64,000 nucleotides of DNA from CAWAHD01 sp963781785 (GCA_963781785.1 CAWAHD010000005.1:1426001-1490000); one strand, 5' to 3'. Shown: positions 9,877 to 19,274, numbered from the stretch's first letter. Notes: generated by a model from the sequence alone, not told the origin. Made by a program: numbers and translations.

Positions 9877-10980
9877 ATGCTCCGCTCTCTGCGAATCGTA
9901 ATGGGATTGGTCTTGATTCTTTCGGTGATGGGCCGCGATGCCCAGGCCCAGTGGGGATTTGATGGTTGGGGATGGATGGGTTGGGGTGTTGGCACGCCGG
10001 AGAGCGCCGCGCTCCACGGCGCTGCGGACTTTGCGATGGGCGCTGGAATCTATAACCTCAAGACGGCCCAGGCCGAGAGCATCAACGCCGATACGGCGAT
10101 GAGGTTTAACGACTACGTCGCGGCGGTCACTCGAGAAGCGGCGAGAATCCACGAAGCGCGGAAGGATCAGAGGCTCGCCAAGAATCGGGCGCTTTACGAC
10201 GCTCGGCAACGACAGCTCCGAGAGAATCCGAGCCGGCGCGATATCGATAATGGCGATGCCTTGAACGCAGCGGTTGCCGATCTCAACGACCCGCGGCTGG
10301 GCAGCGCGGCGTTGCGAGCAGCCAAGGCGCCGGTCCCGGCCAGCTTGATCGCCCAGGTACCCTTCCTCGTCGCTTCCGAGCGCATCACGCTCATGCTCGA
10401 TCACGCACGGTCTGCGATCAAGTGGTCCGACGTTTTCGAAGGCGAGCGGTTTGCCAGCGACAAGAAAACGTTCGACGACCTGGTCGCGCGGATGCGGGAA
10501 CAGGCATACGAAGGAGATCTGTCGCCGAAGGTCATGCGCGAGGCCCGCGATTTCGTCAAAGATCTCTCCACGAAGCTGGAAGCCCAGCCGCTCAAGGATC
10601 CCGCCCACCAGAAGGAAGCCGTGCGATTCATCACCGCGTGCTCGTCGTTGCTCAACCTGCTGGAACGGCCGAGCACCGGCCCTGCCTTGCTCCAGTTGCG
10701 GAAGATCCAGGACACAATGGTGGCCAATCTGCTCGGGTTCATGCACGCGTACAACCTCAGGTTCGGGCCGGCGACCACGCCCGATCAGCGACAAGTCTAC
10801 GCGAAGCTGTTCGCGATCCTCGACCAGGCGCGAGACCAGACACTCGCTGAGGTCAACGCCGCGACCAAGGCGCTTCCGGAGGCGAAGCCCGACGACGCAA
10901 CCGACTTCTTGAACCGAGTCGAAAAGGCCCCCTCACCCAGCGGAGCGGGTGCACAGTCGACACCTGCCCCGAAGCCATGA
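9877..10980 (+). CDS. Secreted planctomycete protein of unknown function
   Basis: 367 residues starting at ATG 9877 directly after AGGAGG. The signal peptide LRIVMGLVLILSVMGRDAQA is followed by a Trp/Gly-rich segment (QWGFDGWGWMGWGVG) and a long, charged, mostly helical body with repeated Ala/Arg/Glu, ending in a Pro/Ala-rich tail. The same AQAQWG...GWGWGG start occurs in the gene at 12190-12936, so the two are probably related exported proteins. It lies just upstream of a TlpA-like thioredoxin gene in the same direction, probably in one transcript. No catalytic motif is visible. Confidence 0.75.
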   Translation: MLRSLRIVMGLVLILSVMGRDAQAQWGFDGWGWMGWGVGTPESAALHGAADFAMGAGIYNLKTAQAESINADTAMRFNDYVAAVTREAARIHEARKDQRLAKNRALYDARQRQLRENPSRRDIDNGDALNAAVADLNDPRLGSAALRAAKAPVPASLIAQVPFLVASERITLMLDHARSAIKWSDVFEGERFASDKKTFDDLVARMREQAYEGDLSPKVMREARDFVKDLSTKLEAQPLKDPAHQKEAVRFITACSSLLNLLERPSTGPALLQLRKIQDTMVANLLGFMHAYNLRFGPATTPDQRQVYAKLFAILDQARDQTLAEVNAATKALPEAKPDDATDFLNRVEKAPSPSGAGAQSTPAPKP

Positions 10981-11024
10981 TTGATGAGTGCCTGATCTCA
11001 ACCGATCGAGGGGAGTCGCTCGAC

Positions 11025-12134
11025 ATGCGATCTTGGTGTGATTGGAGCAAAGTGATTGCGGTCATCGTTATGACCGCGTTTGTCGTGCTGCCCGCGATCG
11101 CGGTCGGACAGGACGATCCCGCCAGGAAGCCGGAGCCGTCGCCGCAGAAGACCGAACGCCCGGCTGCGTCTGATGAGAACGTGAAGACGATCAACGACGA
11201 CTACAATCAGGAGCTGCTCCAGCTCGAACGGCGGCGGCTCGAACGGCTCGCGCGGCTGGCCGCCCGGCAAAACCCGGCAGACGCCGCCAGCACGTACGAG
11301 CAGGTCTTCCGCCTGGCGATCGCCGGAAACCTGTTCCGCGACGCAGAGCCCGCCGCAAAGACCGTGGTCAGTAACGGCAGTCCTTCACCAATCACGACCG
11401 GGCTCGCCCACCTTGTGAAGATCATCGCTGAGTCCGACCGCGGCGCCTACGACCAGTCGGTCGAGAGTCTTCGGCAGGCCGTCGCGCTCCGAGAACAAGC
11501 CGCGCAGAAGGGCGCTCCCCGGGCCGATCTACCGACCGATGAGCTCGTGGCGATTTGCGATGCCTACTTTCAGCGGCTGATCCACGAAGCCCAGTTCGAG
11601 AGCGCTCGCAAGGCCCTGCAAATTCTGCACGGACAAACCCAGCGTCCGGTCCTCAAGGAGTTCCTGTCCACGCGACTCAAACGACTCGAATTGGTCGGCA
11701 AGCCGGCGCCCGCAATTTCGGGAACGGACATCGATGCGAAACCGTTCAACCTCGCCGACTCCAAGGGCAAGGTCGTTCTGGTCGTGTTCTGGGCGAGCTG
11801 GTGTCTGCCTTGTGCTGAGGAGATCGACGCATTCCATCAGGTCGCCGAGACCTACCGCGGACGAGGACTTCAGATCGTGGGCATCAATCTCGACCTCGCC
11901 GAGGACGGGCAGAAACTGGAAACGGTCATGCCCAACGTCCGCCATTTCTTGCTCGAGCACAACGTTTGGTGGCCGACGCTGATCAACGGCAAGGGAGACA
12001 AGGACTATTCCAAGGCCTATGGCGTGACCGAGCTGCCGGCGAACGTTTTGATAGCGCGAGACGGCACGATCGCCCACATCGACCTGGTTCGCAAGAACCT
12101 GGAACCGGCGGTCGCCGGGGCGATCGGTCGGTGA
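11025..12134 (+). CDS. TlpA-like membrane-anchored thioredoxin-fold protein
   Basis: About 369 residues from ATG 11025 (MRSWCDWSK), which is followed at once by a signal/anchor segment; an ATG at 10977 that overlaps the previous stop by four bases is an alternative. An N-terminal helical region (residues ~30-220) precedes a TlpA/ResA-like thioredoxin domain with VVLVVFWASWCLPCAEEID (CxxC near residue 260) and the cis-Pro region VTELPANVLIARDG. Likely a periplasmic disulfide reductase, for example in cytochrome maturation or protein folding; the partner is unknown. The preceding secreted protein gene is probably co-transcribed. Confidence 0.85.
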   Translation: MRSWCDWSKVIAVIVMTAFVVLPAIAVGQDDPARKPEPSPQKTERPAASDENVKTINDDYNQELLQLERRRLERLARLAARQNPADAASTYEQVFRLAIAGNLFRDAEPAAKTVVSNGSPSPITTGLAHLVKIIAESDRGAYDQSVESLRQAVALREQAAQKGAPRADLPTDELVAICDAYFQRLIHEAQFESARKALQILHGQTQRPVLKEFLSTRLKRLELVGKPAPAISGTDIDAKPFNLADSKGKVVLVVFWASWCLPCAEEIDAFHQVAETYRGRGLQIVGINLDLAEDGQKLETVMPNVRHFLLEHNVWWPTLINGKGDKDYSKAYGVTELPANVLIARDGTIAHIDLVRKNLEPAVAGAIGR

Positions 12135-12189
12135 ACGGCGCGGATGCCCTGCGAGTCGGGTCAGCCGTCGGGTCGCGGACCACAGACGT

Positions 12190-12936
12190 TTACGACCCTG
12201 GAGCGGTGCCGGCCGCGGTGTCCGTGGGCCCGGCAGACTGGTACAGAGCGTCGTAGAGAGAGAGCATGAAATGGTGGAACGAGTCGGCGATCACCGGAGT
12301 GGCTTGCAACCGAATCTCTTGCAGTGCGGGCTGGCCGTAGGCGATCAGTTTCTGACGTGCGTAGGTGACGCTCGACAGAGAAGCGGTCGTCCGGCGTAAG
12401 GTCTCTTCCAGAACGGCCAGGCTGGCCTGGTCAGAGACGTCTCGCTTCTCTTTCAAGTCGCCGCCAATCGGGGATTCGTTGGGCCACACAAGTTTCCGCG
12501 TGGCATCGAAGAAGCTTCCCAATGGCGCACTTGCCGCAGGCGCGGCTGCGGTTGTGGTTGCAGCAGTTTGAGCGGCTACCCGGCCGCTGGTATTGCGCGA
12601 GCTCGTCGATTCTGACCCATACGACGGCGGTAGCCGCCGGCGGGGATCGACGTGTGAAACGAACCCATTATCCCGAATACGATTGAGATAGGAGTTGGGG
12701 TTATTCTGAAGCGGGTTGTGCGACCGCGGTGCTTGCATGCCTTGGGCGGCGCGAGTGAGAGCATGCTGGTTCACGAAGTCCGTCGGCGATGGCACCTGTC
12801 GGAACCCCAGGCCCCCCCAACCCCAGCCATATCCCATGCCTCCCCATTGAGCCTGGGCGGAGTTGGATCCTGCACCCAGAACGAGCACTCCGGACAGGAG
12901 AATCAGTACCGGGTACGCACGCGTTCTGTTTCGCAT
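12190..12936 (-). CDS. Secreted planctomycete protein of unknown function
   Basis: 248 residues. The N-terminal signal peptide (VLILLSGVLVLGAGSNSAQA) leads into QWGGMGYGWGWGGLG, closely like the start of the mature protein at 9877-10980. The middle is Ser/Thr/Ala-rich low complexity; the C-terminal third is helical and ends in a Pro/Thr/Ala tail. Convergent with the TlpA-like gene, with a 55-bp gap. No domain recognised. Confidence 0.7.
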   Translation of the reverse strand: MRNRTRAYPVLILLSGVLVLGAGSNSAQAQWGGMGYGWGWGGLGFRQVPSPTDFVNQHALTRAAQGMQAPRSHNPLQNNPNSYLNRIRDNGFVSHVDPRRRLPPSYGSESTSSRNTSGRVAAQTAATTTAAAPAASAPLGSFFDATRKLVWPNESPIGGDLKEKRDVSDQASLAVLEETLRRTTASLSSVTYARQKLIAYGQPALQEIRLQATPVIADSFHHFMLSLYDALYQSAGPTDTAAGTAPGS

Positions 12937-13193
12937 CAGGTCCCTTCTGTCGGATCCGCGGTCAGGGGTTGGTTCGCGAGATCTTAATGCAGATTGATTG
13001 GGCTTTTCAAGCGGGCGATTCGCGGGTTGAGTCTCTTGTCGGCCCGGGCACAGGCGGTTAACGTCGACTCAGGTGAAGCCCACAATCACGATTGCCGCCT
13101 GAGTCTGGCGGATCAAATGGTCGCGGCGCGAACCGACAGTCGCCGGTGCCGGTCAGTGATGACGAGAACCCTCGAAGGACAAAGGACAGAAGC

Positions 13194-14387
13194 ATGCCAC
13201 TGAGTCTTGCCGCGCGCTCGAGTTTGATTGCTCCGTCGGCGACCCTTGCGATGGGAGCCGAGGCCAGGCGTTTGAAGGCGAAGGGGGTCGAGGTCCTCGA
13301 TTTCGCGCTCGGCGAGCCCGACTTCAACACGCCGGAGAACATCCAGGAAGCCGCGTTCAAAGCAGTCCGCCAGGGTCGGACTCACTACACGCCGCCTTCC
13401 GGCATTCCCGAGCTCCGCGAGGCGGTGGCGAACCACTACACCCGGCATCATCATTTGCCGACCCAGCCTGCGGAAGTTGTGATCTCAAATGGAGCAAAGC
13501 ACTCGCTTCACAACGCGCTCATGGCCGTGTGCGGGCCCGGGGATGAGGTGGTGATCCCGGCACCCTACTGGGTCAGCTATTCCGACCTGGTGAAATTGAC
13601 GGGGGCGACCCCCGTGGTTGTGCAGACGACCGAGGAATCGAGTTTCAAGCTGACCCCCGATCAGCTCCTCGCCGCGGTCACTCCCCGGACGAAGCTGTTG
13701 ATGCTGAACAGCCCGTCCAACCCGACGGGCGTGGTCTACGACCGTAGGGAGCTCGAAGCGCTGGCCGACGCGGTTCTTGAGACCGAGATCGGCGTTCTTT
13801 CCGACGAAATCTACGAGCAGCTCACTTACGGCGACGCGGCACCGACGTGTTTTGGAGCATTACGGCCCGCTCTGGGAGAGCGCACGATCACCGTCTCCGG
13901 TGTCAGCAAGACCTATGCGATGACGGGATGGCGGATCGGCTGGGCGGTGGCGCCGGAGCCGGTGGCAAAGTTCATGGGCGACGTGCAAAGCCAGGAGACG
14001 AGCAACCCCTGCTCGGTCAGCCAATGGGCCGCCCTTGAAGCCATCACCGGTCCCCAGGATTCGGTCGTCATGATGAAAGCCCAGTTCCAGAAGCGACGCG
14101 ACTACGTCGTTTCCCGGATCGCCGACCTGCCCGGAGTGACCGCGCGGCCACCCGGCGGCGCGTTCTACGCCTTCATGAACGTCTCGTCGCACTTTGGCCG
14201 AACCCTGGGAGGGAAGACGATTTCCGATTCGACGAGCTTCTGCATGACGGCCTTGAGCCAGGCCAGGGTGGCCCTGGTGATGGGGTCGGCATTCGGTGCC
14301 GAGGGTTACGTGCGGATGTCGTTCGCCACCGATTTGCAGACGATCGAACGCGGGTTCGATGCGATTTCCCAGTTCCTGCGCGGGTGA
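13194..14387 (+). CDS. PLP-dependent aminotransferase, aspartate aminotransferase type
   Basis: 398 residues, fold-type I class I aminotransferase length. Start ATG 13194 with AAAGGA upstream; the in-frame extension to 13092 has no family similarity. Visible hallmarks are the LDFALGEPDFNTPENI start block, NSPSNPTGVVY, LSDEIYEQLTY, and the Schiff-base lysine in VSGVSKTYAMTGWRIGW near residue 239; a C-terminal Arg lies in YVRMSFAT. Transfers amino groups between aspartate (or a similar acid) and 2-oxoglutarate; prephenate activity is also possible in this subgroup. Cytoplasmic. Confidence 0.9.
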   Translation: MPLSLAARSSLIAPSATLAMGAEARRLKAKGVEVLDFALGEPDFNTPENIQEAAFKAVRQGRTHYTPPSGIPELREAVANHYTRHHHLPTQPAEVVISNGAKHSLHNALMAVCGPGDEVVIPAPYWVSYSDLVKLTGATPVVVQTTEESSFKLTPDQLLAAVTPRTKLLMLNSPSNPTGVVYDRRELEALADAVLETEIGVLSDEIYEQLTYGDAAPTCFGALRPALGERTITVSGVSKTYAMTGWRIGWAVAPEPVAKFMGDVQSQETSNPCSVSQWAALEAITGPQDSVVMMKAQFQKRRDYVVSRIADLPGVTARPPGGAFYAFMNVSSHFGRTLGGKTISDSTSFCMTALSQARVALVMGSAFGAEGYVRMSFATDLQTIERGFDAISQFLRG

Positions 14388-14581
14388 CGCGGGTGCTCCT
14401 CTCGGCTTCCGCGAAACTTCGCTACGGGCGACATCATCCCGAAAATCACCCTTGTTCCCGATGCCGACTTGAGATAAGTTACTTGCCCCGTCGCCATTTC
14501 ATCTCCAGCTCGCCTTTCATCATTCATAATGGACCGTGCAGCGAATTGACTTGCTGCCGGCAGTTTCCGAGGGACCGAGCC

Positions 14582-15727
14582 ATGAGACTGGCGATGTACA
14601 TCTGGCTCGCAGTCGCAACGTTGGGACTGAGTGGCTGCGTAGCCCTCGATCGCCGCTCCGCTTTACCGCTGGGCCGTCCGCTCGCCGAACGCTCGCTCGA
14701 TCTCGACAAGTTCATCGCCGAGCACAACCAGAACGCCGAGCTCGTTCAGAGCATGACGGCCAGTCCGACAATTCGGGTCGCAGGGAAAATGCGGCATCAG
14801 GCCGACGGGCGGCTGGCCGTCGTACGGCCACGCAACTTCAAGCTGGCGCTCAAGAGCATGGGCCAGTCCAAGGCCGATATCGGCTCCAATGACGAGGAAT
14901 TCTGGTTCTGGGTGCAGGGCGACGACAAGTCGCTCTACTGGTGCAAGTACTCCGACCTCGAATCGAGCGCACTGGCGATCACTTACCAGCCTGACTGGAT
15001 CGTCGAGGCCCTCGGCCTCAAACCCATCTCACCCGAGGAGGCCGCCCACATCAGGGTCCGCGATACCGCGGATCGCGACACGACGGCCCTGGTCTTCGCT
15101 CCCACGAAAAGCGGAGCCGAGACCTACACGCGCATGATGATCGTCAACAACCACACCAGACGCATCAAGGAACACCGCATCTACGCCGGCAATCTGCAGA
15201 CGATGATCGCCCAGGCGGTGATCAACCGATACGAGGACTTCGACCTCAATTCCCCTGACGGCGGTCCCCGTGATAGCTGCTACCTCCCCGAAAGCGTGCG
15301 GCTGGACTGGAAGCGAGAACAACTGGTGCTCGATGTCGACCTCCAGGACGTGAAGGTCAACCAGTTCGACCCGTCAATGACCGGGGGGGTCTTCGTCGAG
15401 CCAAGTGTCCCGGGATACGAGCGCGTGAATCTGGCCGAGCTGAGCCGTCAGCAGCCGAAGGACAACCGGAGCACGGCGCGACGAACTCTGCCGCGGCCCG
15501 AGCCGAATCGCGGCGTCAAACTCGGCAAGCCCGCCCCCATCACCGACGACGCAGCGCTCGTCCCGAGGCTGGGCTCGGCTGCCCCGCTTGCACCGGCCGC
15601 TGGGCGCAGTCCCGGCGAACTCGAGGACCTTGTGACCGCTCCCTTGCCGGTTGCGCCCGAAACCGCCACCATGCAAGCGGCACGCGCAATCGCCGCCGGC
15701 TCCGATTGGTCGCCGATCGGACGATAA
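14582..15727 (+). CDS. Outer-membrane lipoprotein with LolA/LolB-like body
   Basis: 381 residues from ATG 14582 (MRLAMYIWLAVATLGLSGC). The signal peptide ends in a lipobox LSGC, so Cys19 is expected to be acylated. The body (residues ~45-260) has beta-strand blocks such as IRVAGKMRHQADGRLAVVRPRNFKL and ITYQPDWIVEALGL, as in lipoprotein-carrier folds; the C-terminal third is Pro/Ala/Arg-rich and probably disordered. The family is widespread in planctomycetes but not characterised to my knowledge. Confidence 0.75.
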   Translation: MRLAMYIWLAVATLGLSGCVALDRRSALPLGRPLAERSLDLDKFIAEHNQNAELVQSMTASPTIRVAGKMRHQADGRLAVVRPRNFKLALKSMGQSKADIGSNDEEFWFWVQGDDKSLYWCKYSDLESSALAITYQPDWIVEALGLKPISPEEAAHIRVRDTADRDTTALVFAPTKSGAETYTRMMIVNNHTRRIKEHRIYAGNLQTMIAQAVINRYEDFDLNSPDGGPRDSCYLPESVRLDWKREQLVLDVDLQDVKVNQFDPSMTGGVFVEPSVPGYERVNLAELSRQQPKDNRSTARRTLPRPEPNRGVKLGKPAPITDDAALVPRLGSAAPLAPAAGRSPGELEDLVTAPLPVAPETATMQAARAIAAGSDWSPIGR

Positions 15728-15754
15728 TCCGTCGTCCGTCGTGACACCCCAGAC

Positions 15755-16345
15755 TCACGACTGACTCGCACTCTGCTCGTGCTCTGCCGCCGCCCGAAGC
15801 TTCTTTCGCGCCTTGGCCAGAATCGGCCCGACTGAGTTCTCTTGAAGTCCGAGCTGTTTGCCGATCTCACGGTAATTCATGAACTTGAGATGATACATTC
15901 GGACCACTTCCGCCTCGCGCTCGCTCAGATCATCGAGCATCCTCTCGACTTCTTCGGCAGAGACGATCGCTTCGACCTCGTCAGAAAGTCCGTCGTCCAC
16001 GAACGCGCGATGAGCATTGGTATGTCCGAGCTCCTCTTCGCGGTGCCGCTTGATCAGTTCCTTGACGCAGATCCGCCGGGAAATCACCGTGAGATACGTG
16101 GGCAGCGAGCTCAGGCCCTTGAATTTCTTGAGGACCGAGTAGTCGTGGTCGACGATCTTCAGCAAGATCTCCGCTGCGATATCCTCGACGTCCTCGGACG
16201 ACAGCAGGCGGCTACGCGCGTAAGCGACATGCTGAATCACGTGGTAGATCAGGCCCATGTAGCGATCGACGAAATCGTTCCAGGCGCCGGCCTCCTTCCG
16301 GAGGCAACGATCGATGAGCTTGCTGTCGATATCACGCAACGGCAC
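15755..16345 (-). CDS. RNA polymerase sigma-70 family factor (ECF-type)
   Basis: 196 residues. Region 2 is seen in WNDFVDRYMGLIYHVIQ...SSEDVEDIAAEILLKIV, and region 4 in LSEREAEVVRMYHLKFMNYREIGKQLGLQENSVGPILAKARKKL. The length fits a two-domain ECF sigma factor. No anti-sigma gene is adjacent, so its regulator is not visible here. It is divergent from the response regulator at 16554, with about 208 bp between them that must hold both promoters. Confidence 0.85.
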   Translation of the reverse strand: MPLRDIDSKLIDRCLRKEAGAWNDFVDRYMGLIYHVIQHVAYARSRLLSSEDVEDIAAEILLKIVDHDYSVLKKFKGLSSLPTYLTVISRRICVKELIKRHREEELGHTNAHRAFVDDGLSDEVEAIVSAEEVERMLDDLSEREAEVVRMYHLKFMNYREIGKQLGLQENSVGPILAKARKKLRAAAEHEQSASQS

Positions 16346-16540
16346 GGCTGTACCTCCTCGTGGCGAAGAAGGCGCAAGACGCTTGCGAACTACCGGGGGG
16401 CCCTGGAGGATTTACAGAACTCTACAATTGTACCATCGGGATGACTGATGGCAACCGTGGCACCATCGAGTTTTTTCCGAGGTTTTCGTGTGATCGGATT
16501 TGCGATAAAATGAAGCCCTGAACGGCTGCCACGCTCGCCA

Positions 16541-16547
16541 GGGAGGA
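16541..16547 (+). promoter_or_regulatory. Ribosome binding site that sets a TTG start
   Basis: GGGAGGA lies six bases before TTG 16554 but abuts TTG 16548, so 16554 is the better start for the response regulator; the protein then begins MDQSPHVPRIVIADDN. Confidence 0.6.
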
Positions 16548-16553
16548 TTGAAG

Positions 16554-17024
16554 TTGGATCAGAGTCCGCACGTGCCGCGAATCGTGATCGCCGACGACAA
16601 CATTCAAAATGTCGAGCTGCTGGAGGCCTACCTCAGCGATTTCCCCTGCGAGATCCACACCGCCTACGACGGCGAGGACACGTTGCGAGTCGTCCAGGAC
16701 TTCCAGCCCGACCTCCTGCTGCTCGACGTCATGATGCCCCGGCTGTCAGGCTTTGAAGTCTGCAAGAAGATCCGGGCGACCGCTGCGACCAAGGACCTCC
16801 TCATCTTGATGGTGACGGCGCTCAATGAAGTCTCCGACTTCGAGCGCGGCGTCCAGGCAGGAACCGACGATTTCCTGACCAAGCCTGTGAACAAGGTCGA
16901 GTTGCTCTGCCGCATTCGCAGTTTACTAAGAGTCCGCCATCTCAAGACGCAGCTTGATCGGACCCTCGCCTACCTGGCCGAGTTCGAAACCGCCAGCAGG
17001 CAGGAAATCAAGGATGAAGGATGA
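16554..17024 (+). CDS. Single-domain response regulator (receiver domain)
   Basis: 156 residues from TTG 16554. The receiver fold is clear: acidic pocket in IVIADDN, phospho-acceptor Asp near residue 57 in LLLLDVMMPRLSG, Thr in LMVTALNE and Lys in FLTKPVNKVELLCRI. There is no output domain, only a helical tail, so it probably works like a CheY/PleD-type adaptor or with a separate partner. No histidine kinase is adjacent. Its last residues (KDEG) and its stop codon lie inside a GAAGGAT repeat array, so insertion of that repeat appears to have altered the C-terminus. Confidence 0.88.
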   Translation: MDQSPHVPRIVIADDNIQNVELLEAYLSDFPCEIHTAYDGEDTLRVVQDFQPDLLLLDVMMPRLSGFEVCKKIRATAATKDLLILMVTALNEVSDFERGVQAGTDDFLTKPVNKVELLCRIRSLLRVRHLKTQLDRTLAYLAEFETASRQEIKDEG

Positions 17025-17174
17025 AGGATGAAGGATGAAAAATAGAGAAGACGGCCCGGGTCCGACTCCCACCTGACAAGTAGAGCCGATCCCGGGCCGC
17101 CGATTTTCATCCTCTGTCTGCCGCTGGAGCGGATCTGGTTCGTCCGCCTTCATCCTTCATCCTTCATCCTTCTC
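17010..17174. repeat. Palindromic element with (GAAGGAT)n arms, copy 1; bidirectional terminator-like
   Basis: Four tandem AAGGATG units (17010-17037) face an inverted set of three to four (17148-17174) across about 110 bp. Inside is a second perfect inverted repeat, CGGCCCGGG (17052-17060) with CCCGGGCCG (17091-17099). It fills the gap between the convergent response regulator and surface-protein genes, abutting the stop of the latter and overlapping the end of the former. Similar elements occur at 40717, 41140 and 60571. Probably a dispersed mobile repeat that may also end transcription in both directions (inference). Confidence 0.7.
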
Positions 17175-17175
17175 T

Positions 17176-18042
17176 TCAGTGCGTGATGTACACCGGCGCG
17201 GGCAGGATGCTATCGCCCTGGAACAGCTCCGCGACGGCCAGAAGCTGGGAAATCGGCAACATCGCCTCGACGATCTCACCGGCGGTTCCCTGGGGATTGA
17301 CCTGCATTCCCATTCCTTCCGCGTCCGCGATCAAGTCACCAAAGTCATTCTCGTTGTGCCCGTAAATCTCGATGCCAACGTTGTTTCCGACAATCGTGAG
17401 GCCATTGGTCGAAGTCGGTGTGAACGCACCTTGGTCCGGACTCTTGGCCCACAGCTCGTACTCCTGGTAGAGGGTCGCCAGCGATTGGTCCACGGTGGGG
17501 GGAAGACCGGTTGGCGCCGGTGGATTGATCAGCGGCCGGGGCACGACGACCAGGGTCGGGGTCGGCGCCGGCGGATTGATCAGCGGCCGGGGCGGCACGA
17601 GCAGCGTGGGAGTCGTCACGTTCGAGACGGTCAGGTTGGTCGCCGTCACGCTGGGGGTCGAGTCCGTCGCCGGGTTGCTCGGGAACGAATTCGCCACTTG
17701 ATCGGTCGTGGTGCCGGGGCTGACGTTCGAGACCACCAGATTCAAGAACGGTTGGGCGTGGTGGTTGGAACCAAACTGCCAGTGGTATCCCTTTCCCCCC
17801 CGGATGATGTAGTTGGCCAGACCGGTTTTGTCATGCGTGCGGACCAGGAATTGCGGAGCGTCCGAGCCGTTGCCTCCGTGGTGTTTGCCGCCTGTTCCTC
17901 CGCCGACGTCGAAGTGGCCGCCCATGCCGGCCACGAAGAGCGAGCCCGCGTGAAAACCCGCGGGGGCGATCCGGGTGCTCAACGACTCCAGAGACGGCTC
18001 GCACTTCCGCAACGTTCGCTTCTCAGTGGGTCGGCTGGTCAT
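17176..18042 (-). CDS. Planctomycete surface/secreted protein with LESLSTRIAPAG N-terminal motif
   Basis: 288 residues. It begins with basic residues followed by EPSLESLSTRIAPAG, similar to the N-terminal LEPRLLL-type motif of planctomycete extracellular proteins. The mature part has Gly/His-rich and Pro-rich segments, including a repeated PRPLINPPAPT unit with a TLVVVP spacer. The C-terminal 100 residues are acidic and without a known domain. A short paralogue with a duplicated leader lies upstream (18487-18715). Probably exported; role unknown. Confidence 0.7.
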   Translation of the reverse strand: MTSRPTEKRTLRKCEPSLESLSTRIAPAGFHAGSLFVAGMGGHFDVGGGTGGKHHGGNGSDAPQFLVRTHDKTGLANYIIRGGKGYHWQFGSNHHAQPFLNLVVSNVSPGTTTDQVANSFPSNPATDSTPSVTATNLTVSNVTTPTLLVPPRPLINPPAPTPTLVVVPRPLINPPAPTGLPPTVDQSLATLYQEYELWAKSPDQGAFTPTSTNGLTIVGNNVGIEIYGHNENDFGDLIADAEGMGMQVNPQGTAGEIVEAMLPISQLLAVAELFQGDSILPAPVYITH

Positions 18043-18486
18043 TGTCAGGTGTCCTTGTGTCAGGTGTTGAAGCAGACAGTCTCCCCGCGGCGACCGCGAG
18101 GATCGCAGAACTCAAGCCCCGAAGACCCGGAGCACACCCGGTCGTGGTTGGCCGAGACTCGCGTCAGCTCCTGACCAACCTGGGCTCCGGAAACTGGCCT
18201 CATCGCCGCCCGAATAACTCGTGCGACTCGTCCTTTTCAGACCGCTCATCCGAGTCAGTCAGGCCGTTACATCCTGTTAATGTCAATCCCTCCGACAAAC
18301 CCGCCAAATTTCCGAAAAGAATTCCTGACCAGCAATATCTTGAAAATCCCCAACCAGTTACGTCGGCGCAAAGAAAGAGTCCGGGCGACGTCCCCACTGA
18401 GGAGCGGTCGATCCCGGACCCTGAGTCTCAAATGTCTCACGCCTCAAGAGCGCGCCCGCACGTCGAGCGCCTGGTTCGCCCGATGA
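18043..18486. other. Leader/promoter region, copy 1 of a tandem duplication
   Basis: This 444-bp gap upstream of the surface-protein gene has no supported gene. About 270-300 bp of it (to ~18312) match the region upstream of the paralogue at 18716-18985. Shared blocks include TCAGGTGTCCTTGTGTCA, CGCGAGGATCG, GGCTCCGGAA...GGCCTCAT, and CTGTTAATGTCA followed by ACCCGCCA. The conserved order shows a duplicated regulatory leader. Confidence 0.65.
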
Positions 18487-18715
18487 TCAAAACGGAATCG
18501 CGTGGCCGTATGTCGGATACGTGTACACAGGCGCTTCGCCTTTGATCACGTAGTTGGTGTTGCCCGTATACGTCGGCCCGGTCGTTGAGCCATAGCCGGT
18601 ACTCGCGAATCCACCCAGCGCCTCCCAAGCCCGACGGGGCGATCCGGAGGTGCAGCGATTCCACCGACAGTTCGAGCTTCCGCACGATTCGCTTCTCAGT
18701 TCGACGGCTGGTCAT
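18487..18715 (-). CDS. Short paralogue of the 17176-18042 surface protein, one frame break
   Basis: Starts at ATG 18715 with MTSRRTEKRIVRKLELSVES, closely matching the neighbour's MTSRPTEKRTLRKCEPSLES, and the same RIAPSG motif. After about 30 residues the frame breaks (18620-18630). One base restores a sensible Gly/Ser/Tyr-rich product with ...STGYGSTTGPTYTG and NYVIKGEAPVYTYPTYG, ending at TGA 18487-18489, about 75 residues in all. Without correction the frame runs into unlikely Arg-rich sequence. A small secreted peptide or a truncated gene copy. Confidence 0.5.
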
Positions 18716-19274
18716 GGTCAGGTGTCCTTGTGTCATGTGTGGAACGAAAGAGTCCCCTCGCGGCACCCGCGAGGATCGTAAAACTCAACCCAGGAAAACA
18801 ACCCGGAGCAAACTTAGTGCCGACTGTCGCTGACTCACGTCAGCGGCTGACCAAACTGTGCTCCGGAACCAGGCCTCATTGCCGAAGTGCTCACTCGTCT
18901 TTCTCACATTGTTCGCCCGAGTCAGCCAGGCCCTTACTTCCTGTTAATGTCAGTGCCGCGGAGAAACCCGCCACATTTTTTCGGGAGACGATCGTCTGCG
19001 TCGCAAGCGGCTATTCTTCAAAACGTTGCGGCACCACCGGCTTGAGCAAGACAAGGCAGAGCCGTCCATCGTGCTCCGCGGATTCGTTCCCAATATGGCG
19101 AGTCAGCCTGTGGCATTCACTCCACGGTCTGCCTAGAGTATGGGAATCGCGGCGCGCGGCCGAGGGTGGCGTTTCTTGGCGTCAAAGCTCATTGGTGACG
19201 CGGGCGCCGTTCGATCTTGCATCGGTCACGCCTTGGACACGTCTCCCGATCTCCGAAGTCTCTGGGGCCCTGCG
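18716..19274. other. Leader/promoter region, copy 2 of a tandem duplication, and ECF sigma upstream region
   Basis: 559 bp without a supported gene. The first ~270 bp are the second copy of the leader described at 18043. The rest precedes the ECF sigma gene on the plus strand. No further motif can be supported. Confidence 0.5.

Noticed and set aside
17010..17174. CRISPR array suggested by short tandem units
   Set aside because: Units are 7 bp without spacers; no cas genes anywhere in the window.
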